DNA from: a virus
Reading direction: 5' to 3' (one strand)
Length of the DNA: 27,356 bases
IMG/VR virus record: IMGVR_UViG_3300021197_000569
Location: 1-27,356 of that record
Made by a program: the position numbers and the translations under genes. A model generated the notes under the pieces. The model made no database searches, was not told the origin of the DNA, and saw only the letters and a list, made by a program, of their open reading frames with translations. This document shows positions 7,613-15,478 of this stretch, in pieces; the first letter of the stretch is position 1, and each line of letters opens with the position of its first letter.

Positions 7613-8896
7613 ATGTTTCAAACTGAACATTTACAGGAGAAGTGGCAACCAGTCCTAGAACACAATGATCTTCCAGAGATTAATGATTCTTATCGTAAGG
7701 CTGTAACTACTGTTATCCTAGAAAACCAAGAAAAAGCACTTCGTGAGGACTCTGCGTTCTTATCAGAAGCTGCACCAACTAACTCAACTGGTTCTGCTGT
7801 TGATAATTGGGATCCGATCCTAATTTCATTAGTCAGACGTGCTATGCCTAACCTTATCGCATACGATGTGGCAGGTGTACAACCTATGACTGGCCCAACT
7901 GGTTTGATTTTTGCAATGCGTTCACGTTACACTAACCAAAGTGGTACAGAGACTTTCTACAACGAAGCAGACTCTGACTTCTCTGGTGACGGTACACAAG
8001 CAGGTACTAATCCAGCGATTCTTAACGATTCGCCAGCTGGTACTTATACTGGTGGTACTGGTATGGCAACTGCTGACGCAGAAGCTAAAGGTGACTCTGG
8101 TTCTAACCACTTCGCAGAAATGGCATTCTCAATCGAGAAGCAAACTGTTACTGCAAAGTCAAGAGCTCTTAAAGCAGAATACACTATGGAACTTGCACAA
8201 GACTTGAAAGCAATCCACGGTTTAGACGCTGAGACAGAACTTGCAAACATCCTTTCTGCTGAAATTCTTAACGAAATCAACCGTGAAGTTATTCGTTCAA
8301 TCTATGTAACTGCTAAGCCAGGTGCTCAGACTGATACTGCAACTGCTGGTATCTTCGACATGGACGTTGACTCAAACGGTCGTTGGAGTGTTGAGAAGTT
8401 CAAAGGACTTATGTTCCAACTTGAAAGAGATGCGAATGTAATTGCTCAACAAACTCGTAGAGGAAAAGGTAACGTAATCATCTGTTCATCTGATGTTGCA
8501 TCTGCACTTCAAATGGCTGGTGTACTTGATTACACTCCTGCTCTTAACAATAACTTAAACGTAGATGACGCTGGTAATACTTTTGCTGGTGTTCTTAACG
8601 GACGTTTCAAAGTGTACATTGACCCATATTCAGCAAATGCTGATGCGAAACAATACTACACTGTAGGTTATAAGGGTACTTCACCTTACGACAGTGGTAT
8701 TTTCTACTGCCCATACGTTCCATTACAAATGGTTCGTGCGGTTGGTGAAAACACTTTCCAACCTAAAATTGGTTTCAAGACTAGATATGGTCTTACTGCA
8801 AACCCATTTGCTGGTGGAGCAACTGCTCGTGGTGGTACACTTACTGCTAACGACAACGTATACTACAGAAGAGTACAAGTTACTAACATCATGTAG
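7613..8896 (+). CDS. 23: Major capsid protein gp23
   Basis: The product is 427 residues in HK97-fold capsid style, shorter than T4 gp23 (521). It forms the hexamers of the head shell. Signature stretches include LVRRAMPNLIAYDVAGVQPM, GPTGLIFAMRSRY, the ELAQDLKAIHGLDAETELAN segment and FYCPYVPLQMVRAVGE near the end. The N-terminal about 52 residues look like the propeptide removed by gp21: FLSE ends at residue 52 and is followed by AAPTNS, matching an I/L-x-E cleavage rule. Strong AAGGAG ribosome-binding site and its own late promoter. A strong terminator follows. Confidence 0.97.
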   Translation: MFQTEHLQEKWQPVLEHNDLPEINDSYRKAVTTVILENQEKALREDSAFLSEAAPTNSTGSAVDNWDPILISLVRRAMPNLIAYDVAGVQPMTGPTGLIFAMRSRYTNQSGTETFYNEADSDFSGDGTQAGTNPAILNDSPAGTYTGGTGMATADAEAKGDSGSNHFAEMAFSIEKQTVTAKSRALKAEYTMELAQDLKAIHGLDAETELANILSAEILNEINREVIRSIYVTAKPGAQTDTATAGIFDMDVDSNGRWSVEKFKGLMFQLERDANVIAQQTRRGKGNVIICSSDVASALQMAGVLDYTPALNNNLNVDDAGNTFAGVLNGRFKVYIDPYSANADAKQYYTVGYKGTSPYDSGIFYCPYVPLQMVRAVGENTFQPKIGFKTRYGLTANPFAGGATARGGTLTANDNVYYRRVQVTNIM

Positions 8897-8922
8897 TAAT
8901 AAGAATTCGGTTAACGAATCTG

Positions 8923-8955
8923 AAAAGGGGGAACTTCGGTTCTCCCTTTTTTTTT
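8923..8955 (+). terminator. Rho-independent terminator after gp23
   Basis: GGGGGAAC (8927-8934), a TTCG tetraloop closed by C-G, then GTTCTCCC (8939-8946) form an 8-base stem with one G-U pair. Nine Ts follow (8947-8955) and four As precede. This is a textbook intrinsic terminator and the strongest in the window. It isolates capsid transcription from the next late promoter only seven bases on. Confidence 0.95.
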
Positions 8956-8961
8956 GGTCGC

Positions 8962-8969
8962 TATAAATA
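8962..8969 (+). promoter_or_regulatory. T4-type late promoter box after the gp23 terminator
   Basis: Exact TATAAATA, 22 bases before the ATG at 8992, directly downstream of the terminator. Drives the gp3-slot tail gene. Confidence 0.82.
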
Positions 8970-8991
8970 GTAGTATGAAAAGGGAAAACAT

Positions 8992-9561
8992 ATGTCTATA
9001 ACTACCGCAATTGACAGACAACCAGACAATGTTGATTTGGCACGTCCAACTCAATTTAAGTTTGATATTCTGAAGATACCAAACACTGTATACTTTGTAC
9101 AGGAGATTAATCTGCCTGGCATCGCATTTTCTGGTGATGCAATTATGAACAGTCGTTATAAAGCAATGCCTTTCATGGGAGACACGTTAGAATTTAGTCC
9201 GTTGGAACTAGGTTTCTTAGTACAGGAAGACCTCAGCAATTACAGAGAAATCCATGATTGGATGACAGGTATTGGTTTCCCTCAAAATCCAGCAGAATTT
9301 GCAAACGCAATTAAGAATACAGATACAAAAGATATTGGTAACGCAGGCAAGGGTAATGTTACTAACCCCTCAGTGTTGACCAGTGATGCAACATTAACAA
9401 TACTGACAAACAAGAACAACCCAAGTCTACAAGTGCAGTTTAGGAACATATATCCTACTTCACTTAGTGGACTATCCTTTGACACTAAAGATACAGAGTC
9501 AGTGGGATTAACCGCTAGTGTGACGTTTAATTACGATTTATACACAATAGCGAAATTATAA
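8992..9561 (+). CDS. Tail-tube-like virion protein in the gp3 position
   Basis: The product is 189 residues. In related marine T4-like phages I recall the gene after gp23 being annotated gp3, tail completion and sheath stabiliser. The protein itself resembles gp19-type tube proteins: an N-terminal RPTQFKFDILKIP strand, VQEINLPGIAFSG (compare VKATSLPGQTISE in gp19), then YKAMPFMGDTLEF and IHDWMTGIG (compare MERWMSGIN in gp19). A tube-fold or tail-terminator role at the end of the tail is therefore likely. AAAAGGGAAAA precedes the ATG as ribosome-binding site. The stop codon lies inside the next late promoter box. The gp3 name is by position only. Confidence 0.72.
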   Translation: MSITTAIDRQPDNVDLARPTQFKFDILKIPNTVYFVQEINLPGIAFSGDAIMNSRYKAMPFMGDTLEFSPLELGFLVQEDLSNYREIHDWMTGIGFPQNPAEFANAIKNTDTKDIGNAGKGNVTNPSVLTSDATLTILTNKNNPSLQVQFRNIYPTSLSGLSFDTKDTESVGLTASVTFNYDLYTIAKL

Positions 9562-9564
9562 ATA
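9557..9564 (+). promoter_or_regulatory. T4-type late promoter box overlapping the gp3-slot stop codon
   Basis: Exact TATAAATA whose third to fifth bases are the TAA stop of the preceding gene. The predicted start would be about 9569-9571, exactly at the first base of a folded element (9569-9653). May transcribe that element and uvsY. Confidence 0.7.
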
Positions 9565-9568
9565 AGTA

Positions 9569-9653
9569 TGAGCAGGTAAGGTGAACTTTAACACCGATAC
9601 TTGAATCTCTATAAGGGATAATTTAGAACAGAAAGTTCTACCACCTCTGCTCA
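9569..9653 (+). ncRNA. Candidate structured RNA between the gp3-slot gene and uvsY
   Basis: The 118-base gap is dominated by an interrupted inverted repeat: TGAGCAG (9569-9575) with CTGCTCA (9647-9653), AGGT (9579-9582) with ACCT (9643-9646), and GAACTTT (9583-9589) with AAAGTTC (9632-9638). The two sides are offset by a 3-base and a 4-base bulge. An alternative fold gives three inner hairpins: GGTG/CACC, ATCTC/GGGAT and TAGAAC/GTTCTA, cloverleaf-like. It is followed by a T-rich run. It lacks the D-loop GG and T-loop of a tRNA. Function is unknown; it could be a leader structure, a processing site or a small RNA. Confidence 0.5.
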
Positions 9654-9679
9654 CTTTTATTATTAACAGGTGAAATATT

Positions 9680-10108
9680 ATGACACTAGACGAACTACAG
9701 CAATCTGCTGAAAAAGACTTGAAGATGGATGACTTAGAACTTGGAGATGAATCTCTAAAGTCTGCATCTCTTCATCAAAAATACCTAACCATATACAATA
9801 CATTCAGACAACTTCAACTTATGAATGAAGGAACTTATCGTGTACTCTATCGAAAGAAGTGGGAGTACTATGGTGGGAAATCTGACCCTATTGTTTATCG
9901 TGACAACCCCTTTGACCATAAGATACTTAAAGTAGATATTCCAATTTATTTGGAGTCAGATGAAGACCTTATCAAAGCAAAACAAAAGGTAGAATACTAT
10001 AAAATGTGTACGGATTCATGTGAAAGAATTCTTAAACAAATACAATCAAGAGGATGGGACATTAAGAATGCTATTGAATGGCGTAAGTTCGTAGACGGTG
10101 CTATCTAG
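9680..10108 (+). CDS. uvsY: Recombination mediator UvsY
   Basis: The product is 142 residues (T4 UvsY is 137). UvsY loads the UvsX recombinase onto gp32-coated single-stranded DNA. The C-terminal segment IQSRGWDIKNAIEWRKFVDG matches the T4 UvsY end (SRG-x-IK...R-x-F-x-x-G), and the middle RKKWEYYGGKSDP matches its KARLDYYSGRGD-type segment. An AGGTG ribosome-binding site lies nine bases before the ATG. The stop overlaps the GTG start of uvsW (TAGTG), so the pair is translationally coupled. The placement directly before uvsW is known from marine T4-like phages. Confidence 0.88.
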   Translation: MTLDELQQSAEKDLKMDDLELGDESLKSASLHQKYLTIYNTFRQLQLMNEGTYRVLYRKKWEYYGGKSDPIVYRDNPFDHKILKVDIPIYLESDEDLIKAKQKVEYYKMCTDSCERILKQIQSRGWDIKNAIEWRKFVDGAI

Positions 10109-11586
10109 TGACACAAGTTACTAAGAAGAATGAGGTATTCCTTAAAGTGGATACCGAAGCATCAACTGCTCGTTCCCTATCTGAACATTTTACTTTTGAA
10201 GTGCCAGGCGCTAAGTTTATGCCTGCGTATCGCAATCGTATTTGGGATGGGAAGATTAGATTATTTTCCCCAGCAACAGGTGAGTTGTATCTTGGACTAA
10301 TTGAATATCTAGAAAAATGGTTAGAGAATTGGGACGAACCATATAATATAAGTGAGGAACTAAAAGATGAAAAACAAATTGACCGACCAATATTGGATGG
10401 ATTCATTCGAGGACTCAAACTCAAATCAAGGGGTAAATCTATTAAACCTCGTGATTACCAAGTGGACGCCGTGGATTACGCAATCAGAAAACATCGTGCT
10501 TTACTTCTTAGCCCTACTGCATCTGGTAAGTCATTAATCATCTATATTCTTGTAAGGTATTATGAAATACTTCTACGAGAAAAGCAAAATGACAAGATAC
10601 TTATTCTTGTTCCAACAACATCTCTAGTCGAACAAATGTATTCTGATTTTATTGACTATGGTTGGTTGGAAGCATACATGCAAAAGATTTATAGTGGACA
10701 TGACAAGAATGTCTCAAAGAAGGTTGTGATATCTACATGGCAATCTATCTACAAATTTCCTAAGAAATATTTTGAACAATTCGGTTGTGTTATCGGAGAT
10801 GAAGCACACTTATTTAAAGCAAAATCCTTGACAAACGTACTAACCAAACTACATTTATGTAAGTATAGATTTGGACTGACAGGTACGTTGGATGGAATGC
10901 AAACCCACAGATTAGTTCTTGAGGGACTATTCGGTTCACTAAATAGAGTAGTATCTACAAAGGAACTTATTGATAAAAAGACACTTGCTGAATTCGATAT
11001 CAAAGCTTTGGTATTAACATATTCAGAAGAAGAGTGTAAACTTGTCAAGGGTATGAACTATCAAGATGAGATGGACTTTATTGTATCTCATCAAAAGAGA
11101 AATGAATTCATAAGGGATTTAACTCTCAATCTTAATAGCAATACATTAGTATTGTTTCAGTATGTCGAGAAACATGGAAGTGTACTCTACGATATGATTA
11201 ACCAATCTGCGAAAGACAGGAAAGTATTTTATGTCTTTGGTGGAACAGACACACAAACTCGTGAAGAAATTAGAGAAATTACCGAAAACGAAAAGAATGC
11301 AATCATCGTTGCTTCGTATGGCACTTTTTCTACTGGTATCAATATTCGTAATCTGCACAACATCGTGTTCGCTAGTCCAAGTAAATCCAGAGTACGTGCC
11401 TTGCAATCAATTGGCCGTGGATTGCGTAGGAGTGACAGTAAAGATAGAGCTACCTTATTCGACTTAGCAGATGACTTATCTTACAAGAGTAAAAGGAACT
11501 TTACTCTCAACCACTTCATGGAACGAATAAATATATACAATGAAGAACAATTCGATTATACTATCAATAGGATAAAAATCAAATGA
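10108..11586 (+). CDS. uvsW: UvsW-type SF2 DNA helicase
   Basis: The product is 492 residues, in the size range of the T4 UvsW core. UvsW unwinds and reverses branched DNA and R-loops, shifting replication from origins to recombination. Domain order: an N-terminal small substrate-binding domain (about 1-100), the RDYQ motif (116-119), Walker A SPTASGKS (135-142), the DEAH box (231-234), motif III TGT (258-260), and the C-terminal RecA-like domain ending in QSIGRGLRR (motif VI). Start is GTG at 10108, overlapping the uvsY stop; the ribosome-binding site must lie inside uvsY. Its TGA overlaps the following ATG (ATGA). Confidence 0.95.
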   Translation: MTQVTKKNEVFLKVDTEASTARSLSEHFTFEVPGAKFMPAYRNRIWDGKIRLFSPATGELYLGLIEYLEKWLENWDEPYNISEELKDEKQIDRPILDGFIRGLKLKSRGKSIKPRDYQVDAVDYAIRKHRALLLSPTASGKSLIIYILVRYYEILLREKQNDKILILVPTTSLVEQMYSDFIDYGWLEAYMQKIYSGHDKNVSKKVVISTWQSIYKFPKKYFEQFGCVIGDEAHLFKAKSLTNVLTKLHLCKYRFGLTGTLDGMQTHRLVLEGLFGSLNRVVSTKELIDKKTLAEFDIKALVLTYSEEECKLVKGMNYQDEMDFIVSHQKRNEFIRDLTLNLNSNTLVLFQYVEKHGSVLYDMINQSAKDRKVFYVFGGTDTQTREEIREITENEKNAIIVASYGTFSTGINIRNLHNIVFASPSKSRVRALQSIGRGLRRSDSKDRATLFDLADDLSYKSKRNFTLNHFMERINIYNEEQFDYTINRIKIK

Positions 11587-11978
11587 CAGAATACAAAATT
11601 CTAAAACTACAAAGTGGTGAAGAGATTATTTGTGATGTTGTATCAAAAGAACACCCTAGAACATTTGAAATTAAAGCACCTTTGAAAGTGAATGTGTTAC
11701 CAAGAGTTACAAAATATGGAGTAGAAGAATCTATTTCTCTACAACGATGGATACACTTCTCTGAAGAAAATATATACAATATTGATAAAAATAAAGTGAT
11801 GGTTATCACACAAGCTTCTACTGGCCTATCTAAATTCTATGAACATTGTATTCAGAGGATGGACGCTGAAGGACAGGAGTTGCGAGAAAGAGAACCATCT
11901 AATATGGAATTAGATGAAATTGAAGCAGAAGAGTGGGATGAGGACTACGGTGAACCAGATACTAGAACATTACACTAG
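11583..11978 (+). CDS. Sm-like (LSm-fold) conserved phage protein
   Basis: The product is 131 residues. Residues 3-40 (YKILKLQSGEEIICDVV, then FEIKAPLKVNVLP) have the alternating pattern of an Sm1 motif: a strand, G-E-x-I-x-C-x-V strand, and a F-x-I-x-x-P strand. A second short beta part and a helix (STGLSKFYEHCIQRM) follow. The C-terminus is a strongly acidic tail (about 105-127). Similar proteins follow uvsW in marine T4-like phages. Sm folds usually bind RNA, so a role in RNA metabolism is possible, but I know no experimental function. It is translationally coupled to uvsW by ATGA overlap and followed by a weak terminator. Confidence 0.65.
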   Translation: MTEYKILKLQSGEEIICDVVSKEHPRTFEIKAPLKVNVLPRVTKYGVEESISLQRWIHFSEENIYNIDKNKVMVITQASTGLSKFYEHCIQRMDAEGQELREREPSNMELDEIEAEEWDEDYGEPDTRTLH

Positions 11979-12038
11979 TTATCTATAAATCTATTCATTC
12001 TCAAACCCTACATAGCTAATATACCAAGTTGTCAATAG

Positions 12039-12055
12039 AAAAGCAAGAGCTTTTT
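12039..12055 (+). terminator. Weak intrinsic terminator before the gp55 promoter
   Basis: AAAAGC, loop AAGA, then GCTTTTT form a six-base stem ending in a five-T run. Small but placed between the uvsY-uvsW-Sm operon and the gp55 promoter, where a boundary is expected. Confidence 0.5.
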
Positions 12056-12081
12056 AAAAATAATTTAAATAAATTAAGCTA

Positions 12082-12109
12082 TTGACTTATCTGTGTAAAT
12101 CTGTATAAT
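12082..12109 (+). promoter_or_regulatory. Sigma70-type promoter for gp55
   Basis: TTGACT (12082-12087), 16-base spacer, TATAAT (12104-12109). Predicted start near 12116, about 40 bases before the gp55 ATG. Host-type promoter, so the late sigma factor is made before late transcription. Confidence 0.8.
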
Positions 12110-12119
12110 GTAGTAATAG

Positions 12120-12137
12120 TTGCATAAAAAAATGCAA
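12120..12137 (+). promoter_or_regulatory. 5'-terminal hairpin in the gp55 leader
   Basis: TTGCAT, six As, ATGCAA: a perfect 6-base stem a few bases from the predicted transcription start. Such 5' stem-loops can protect mRNA from 5'-end-dependent decay. It ends about eight bases before the GTGGAG ribosome-binding site. Confidence 0.5.
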
Positions 12138-12155
12138 CAACAATGTGGAGTTAAT

Positions 12156-12722
12156 ATGGCTAAAAAGAAATCGGGTGCTCATTATGTTAATAACAAAGAG
12201 TTCCTAGAGGCGATGAAAGAATGGAAAGAGCGATGCAAAGAAGCAGAAGCACTTGGTGACCCACAACCACCAGTGACTAATTATATTGGAGAATGCTTTC
12301 TTAAAATTGCAAACCACCTATCTTACCGTCCAAATTTTATAAATTATACTTACAGAGATGAAATGATTTCTGATGGTATTGAGAACTGTCTACAATATTG
12401 TAGTAACTTCAATCCAGAAAAATCAAATAATCCCTTTGCTTACTTTACGCAAATTATCTATTATGCGTTTATTCGTAGGATTCAAAAAGAAAAGAAACAA
12501 CAACATGTTAAACATAAGATTATTGAGAACATGAATGTTGACATTCTGATGGATGGTGATAGTGAACAGGGTGTGTATGTGGAGTATCTACAGAAGAACT
12601 TCTTACCACCAGAAGCAGTTTACAAGCCCAAAAAGAAAACCAAGAAAGAACCCAAAGGACTTGAAAAATTTTATGATGAACAAGGTGATGAGATAATAGA
12701 TGAAAATAGCGCTGATAACTGA
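12156..12722 (+). CDS. 55: Late-transcription sigma factor gp55
   Basis: The product is 188 residues (T4 gp55 is 185). It replaces host sigma on RNA polymerase and reads the TATAAATA late promoters seen in this window. HYVNNKEFLEAMKEWK matches the T4 N-terminus (YNYVNNKELLQAIIDWK), and YRDEMISDGIENCLQY followed by NNPFAYFTQIIYYAFIRRIQKEK matches its conserved sigma-region-2 core. Near the C-terminus GLEKFYDE corresponds to the T4 clamp-binding epitope SLDFLYE, the contact to sliding clamp gp45. An in-frame TTG at 12120 lies in the leader hairpin; the ATG at 12156 with GGAG upstream is chosen. It overlaps gp47 by 23 bases. Confidence 0.93.
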   Translation: MAKKKSGAHYVNNKEFLEAMKEWKERCKEAEALGDPQPPVTNYIGECFLKIANHLSYRPNFINYTYRDEMISDGIENCLQYCSNFNPEKSNNPFAYFTQIIYYAFIRRIQKEKKQQHVKHKIIENMNVDILMDGDSEQGVYVEYLQKNFLPPEAVYKPKKKTKKEPKGLEKFYDEQGDEIIDENSADN

Positions 12723-13764
12723 TACACACTTCGGCGCCCGTAATGATAACTTAGCTTTCAACGAATACTTTTATGAGTTTTGGGAGAATACATTTTTCCC
12801 ATATGTAAAAGAAAAGGGGATTGATACTGTTATTCATTTGGGTGACGTTATGGACAGACGTAAGTTTGTATCCTACAAGATAGCACAAGACTTTCGTAAA
12901 AGATTTATTCAAAAGTTTGTAGATGAAGGTATTACCTTACATATGCTTGTGGGTAATCACGATACATTTTACAAGAACACTAATGATGTTAACTCTCTTG
13001 CAGAACTTGTTGAGGGTAGATATCCAAAGATGTTTGTTTATCCAGAAACTGCTACTGTTGAGTTTGATGGTACACCCATTTGTTTTATTCCTTGGATTTG
13101 TCCAGACAATTATGGACATACAATGGAACATATCAAAAGCACTAAAGCACAAGTTGCTATGGGTCATTTAGAAATCAATGGTTTTGAAATGCACGCTGGA
13201 CACTTTGCAGAAGGTGGTTACGACAAACAATTCCTAAACAAATTCGATACAGTATTCTCTGGTCACTTTCATAAGAAGTCTGATGATGGACAAGTTTTCT
13301 ATCTAGGCAATACTTATCAAATGACATGGAGTGATGATGGGTGTCCTAAAGGTTTTCATATATTCGATACCTCTACAAGAGAATTAGAACGTATCGTCAA
13401 TCCATACACAATTTTTCAGAAAGTATATTATGATGAGACTACTACAGACTATACACAGTTTGATGTATCTCAATTAAAGAACAAGTTTGTAAAAATTATT
13501 GTAGTCAATAAAAAAGACTTTTATGCATTTGATAGATTTATTGATAAAGTACTTGGTGAGTCTGGAGCCCATGAGGTAAAGATTGTAGAGGACTTTAGTG
13601 AATTAGATGCAGAGAATGTTGATGATACTATTGTAGAAAATGCAGAAGATACCATGACTTTATTGGAAAGGTATATTGACGAATTGGATGTAACACTAGA
13701 TAAGAACAGACTAACAAACATGATGAAATCTTTATATCTTGAAGCGAGTGATTTAGAACTGTAA
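12700..13764 (+). CDS. 47: Recombination nuclease subunit gp47 (Mre11/SbcD family)
   Basis: The product is 354 residues (T4 gp47 is 339). It is the phosphoesterase subunit that, with gp46, resects DNA ends for recombination-dependent replication. The metal-binding motifs are all visible: DTHFG (8-12), GDVMDRRK (48-55), GNHD (about 85-88), then the later GHLE and GHFHKKS histidine motifs. The ATG lies inside the end of gp55, and the stop overlaps the gp46 start (TAATG), so the three genes form one coupled operon. Confidence 0.96.
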   Translation: MKIALITDTHFGARNDNLAFNEYFYEFWENTFFPYVKEKGIDTVIHLGDVMDRRKFVSYKIAQDFRKRFIQKFVDEGITLHMLVGNHDTFYKNTNDVNSLAELVEGRYPKMFVYPETATVEFDGTPICFIPWICPDNYGHTMEHIKSTKAQVAMGHLEINGFEMHAGHFAEGGYDKQFLNKFDTVFSGHFHKKSDDGQVFYLGNTYQMTWSDDGCPKGFHIFDTSTRELERIVNPYTIFQKVYYDETTTDYTQFDVSQLKNKFVKIIVVNKKDFYAFDRFIDKVLGESGAHEVKIVEDFSELDAENVDDTIVENAEDTMTLLERYIDELDVTLDKNRLTNMMKSLYLEASDLEL

Positions 13765-15476
13765 TGATAATATTTAAAACTGTACGTTGGAAGAACTTTC
13801 TTTCAACAGGAAATCAATTTACTGAAATACAGTTGGATAGAAGTCCAACTACATTAATTATTGGAGAGAATGGTGCTGGTAAAAGTACTATTCTTGATGC
13901 TCTTTGTTTTGGGTTGTTCAATAAACCATTCCGTAACATCGCAAAGAAACAACTAGTAAACTCTGTCAATAATGGTAGTTCAGTTGTTGAGGTAGAATTT
14001 AGTATCGGTACTAAAGAGGTGAAGGTTGTTCGTGGTATCAAACCCAATTCCTTTGAGGTATACGTTAATGGTAATATGATTAATCAAGATGCAAATGCTC
14101 GTGATTATCAGAAACATCTAGAACAACAAATTATGGGATTGAACTATCGTTCTTTCACACAGGTTGTTATTCTGGGTTCTTCTACATTTGTTCCCTTTAT
14201 GCAATTACCAACCAAGGCAAGGCGTGAGGTGGTAGAAGATATTCTTGATATTAAGATTTTCTCTCTGATGAATTTCTTATTGAAAAATAAGACAAAAGAA
14301 CTGAATGAAGAAACTCGTAATGTTGAGTATCAATTTGACCTAACCAAAGAAAAAGTAACTCTGCAAGAGAAGTTTATTAAAGAAGTGGTTAATAATAAGT
14401 CAGAGATTATTGCTGAGAATCAACAAAAAGTACATGATAATGAATTTACAATTGGTACACGAAAAGAAGATATTGTTGGATTAGAACAAGACAAAACTAA
14501 ACTGTCTTATGATGCAGAAGAACAAGCAAGACTAGAAGAGAAGATTACTAAACTAAGTAAAACAGAAGCCGCGCTTCAGAATAGAAAAGATAATCATGAC
14601 CGTCAAATCAAGTTTTTCAAGGACAACGATGAGTGCCCGACTTGCGAGCAATCAATCACGGATACAACAAAGCAGACGCAGATTGCAACACGGACTGAAA
14701 AGGTCGGAGAAATCACAAACGGAATCCGACAGTTGGAAGAGTTGGAAAATGCCGAAAAGTCCAAATTAGATGTTATCATATCAAATCTAGAAACCATTCG
14801 TAAACATGATGTTGAGATTGCAAAGATTCGTGCGTCTATTAAAGAGATGGAAAGTTTTAATGCTAAGTTAAAGCAAGATATTCAGACATACGAAAAGGGA
14901 CAAGTATCAGAAGAAGATAAAGAGAAACTTGCAAAACTCAAAGGACAGATTGAACTGATTGAAGAACAAAAGTCTAAGTTAACAGAAGATAAGTTTTACA
15001 TTGATGTTGCTCGTAATCTATTACAAGATACTGGTATTAAGACAAAGATTATTAAACAGTATCTACCCATTATGAACAAGTTGGTAAATACATATCTTTC
15101 GTCTATGGACTTCTTTGTTAACTTTAATATTGATGAGAACTTTAACGAAACAATTAAGTCACGCTTTCGTGATGAGTTTTCTTATGCATCATTCTCTGAA
15201 GGTGAAAAGATGCGTATCGACCTTGCATTGCTATTTACATGGAGAGCAATTGCAAAGATGAAGAACTCAACTAATACCAATCTACTAATCCTTGATGAGA
15301 TATTTGATTCATCTTTGGATGGTACAGGTACAGATGATTTCCTCAAAATATTGAATACATTCCACGACCAGAATGTGTTTGTCATATCTCATAAACAAGA
15401 CATGCTATTTGACAAGTTCAGAAGTGTCGTTAAGTTTGAGAAAGTTAAAAACTTCAGTAGAATATCAAAGGATTAA
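13764..15476 (+). CDS. 46: Recombination nuclease ATPase gp46 (Rad50/SbcC family)
   Basis: The product is 570 residues (T4 gp46 is 560). It is the SMC-like ATPase partner of gp47. Domain order: Walker A GENGAGKST (34-42), a coiled-coil arm (about 180-430) with a zinc hook CPTC (C291 and C294), the ABC signature FSEGEKMRIDLAL (about 476-488) and Walker B LLILDEIFDSS (about 506-516), followed by the ISHKQ histidine switch. Base use around the zinc hook (about 14,565-14,775) is visibly richer in GC and in rarely used codons than the rest of the gene, suggesting a recombined patch. Confidence 0.96.
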   Translation: MIIFKTVRWKNFLSTGNQFTEIQLDRSPTTLIIGENGAGKSTILDALCFGLFNKPFRNIAKKQLVNSVNNGSSVVEVEFSIGTKEVKVVRGIKPNSFEVYVNGNMINQDANARDYQKHLEQQIMGLNYRSFTQVVILGSSTFVPFMQLPTKARREVVEDILDIKIFSLMNFLLKNKTKELNEETRNVEYQFDLTKEKVTLQEKFIKEVVNNKSEIIAENQQKVHDNEFTIGTRKEDIVGLEQDKTKLSYDAEEQARLEEKITKLSKTEAALQNRKDNHDRQIKFFKDNDECPTCEQSITDTTKQTQIATRTEKVGEITNGIRQLEELENAEKSKLDVIISNLETIRKHDVEIAKIRASIKEMESFNAKLKQDIQTYEKGQVSEEDKEKLAKLKGQIELIEEQKSKLTEDKFYIDVARNLLQDTGIKTKIIKQYLPIMNKLVNTYLSSMDFFVNFNIDENFNETIKSRFRDEFSYASFSEGEKMRIDLALLFTWRAIAKMKNSTNTNLLILDEIFDSSLDGTGTDDFLKILNTFHDQNVFVISHKQDMLFDKFRSVVKFEKVKNFSRISKD

Positions 15477-15478
15477 TT

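Noticed and set aside
9569-9653. tRNA gene in the gap before uvsY
   Set aside because: An acceptor-like stem and three inner hairpins can be drawn, but there is no GG in the D-loop, no T-loop TTC in place, and no normal seven-base anticodon loop with a sensible anticodon.
11984-11991. Late promoter after the Sm-like gene (TATAAATC)
   Set aside because: Last base departs from the box, there is a clear sigma70-type promoter closer to gp55, and no late gene follows.
12120-12155. TTG start for gp55 adding 12 residues
   Set aside because: The codon lies in the first arm of the leader hairpin and almost at the transcript start; ATG 12156 has GGAG at good spacing and matches the T4 start.
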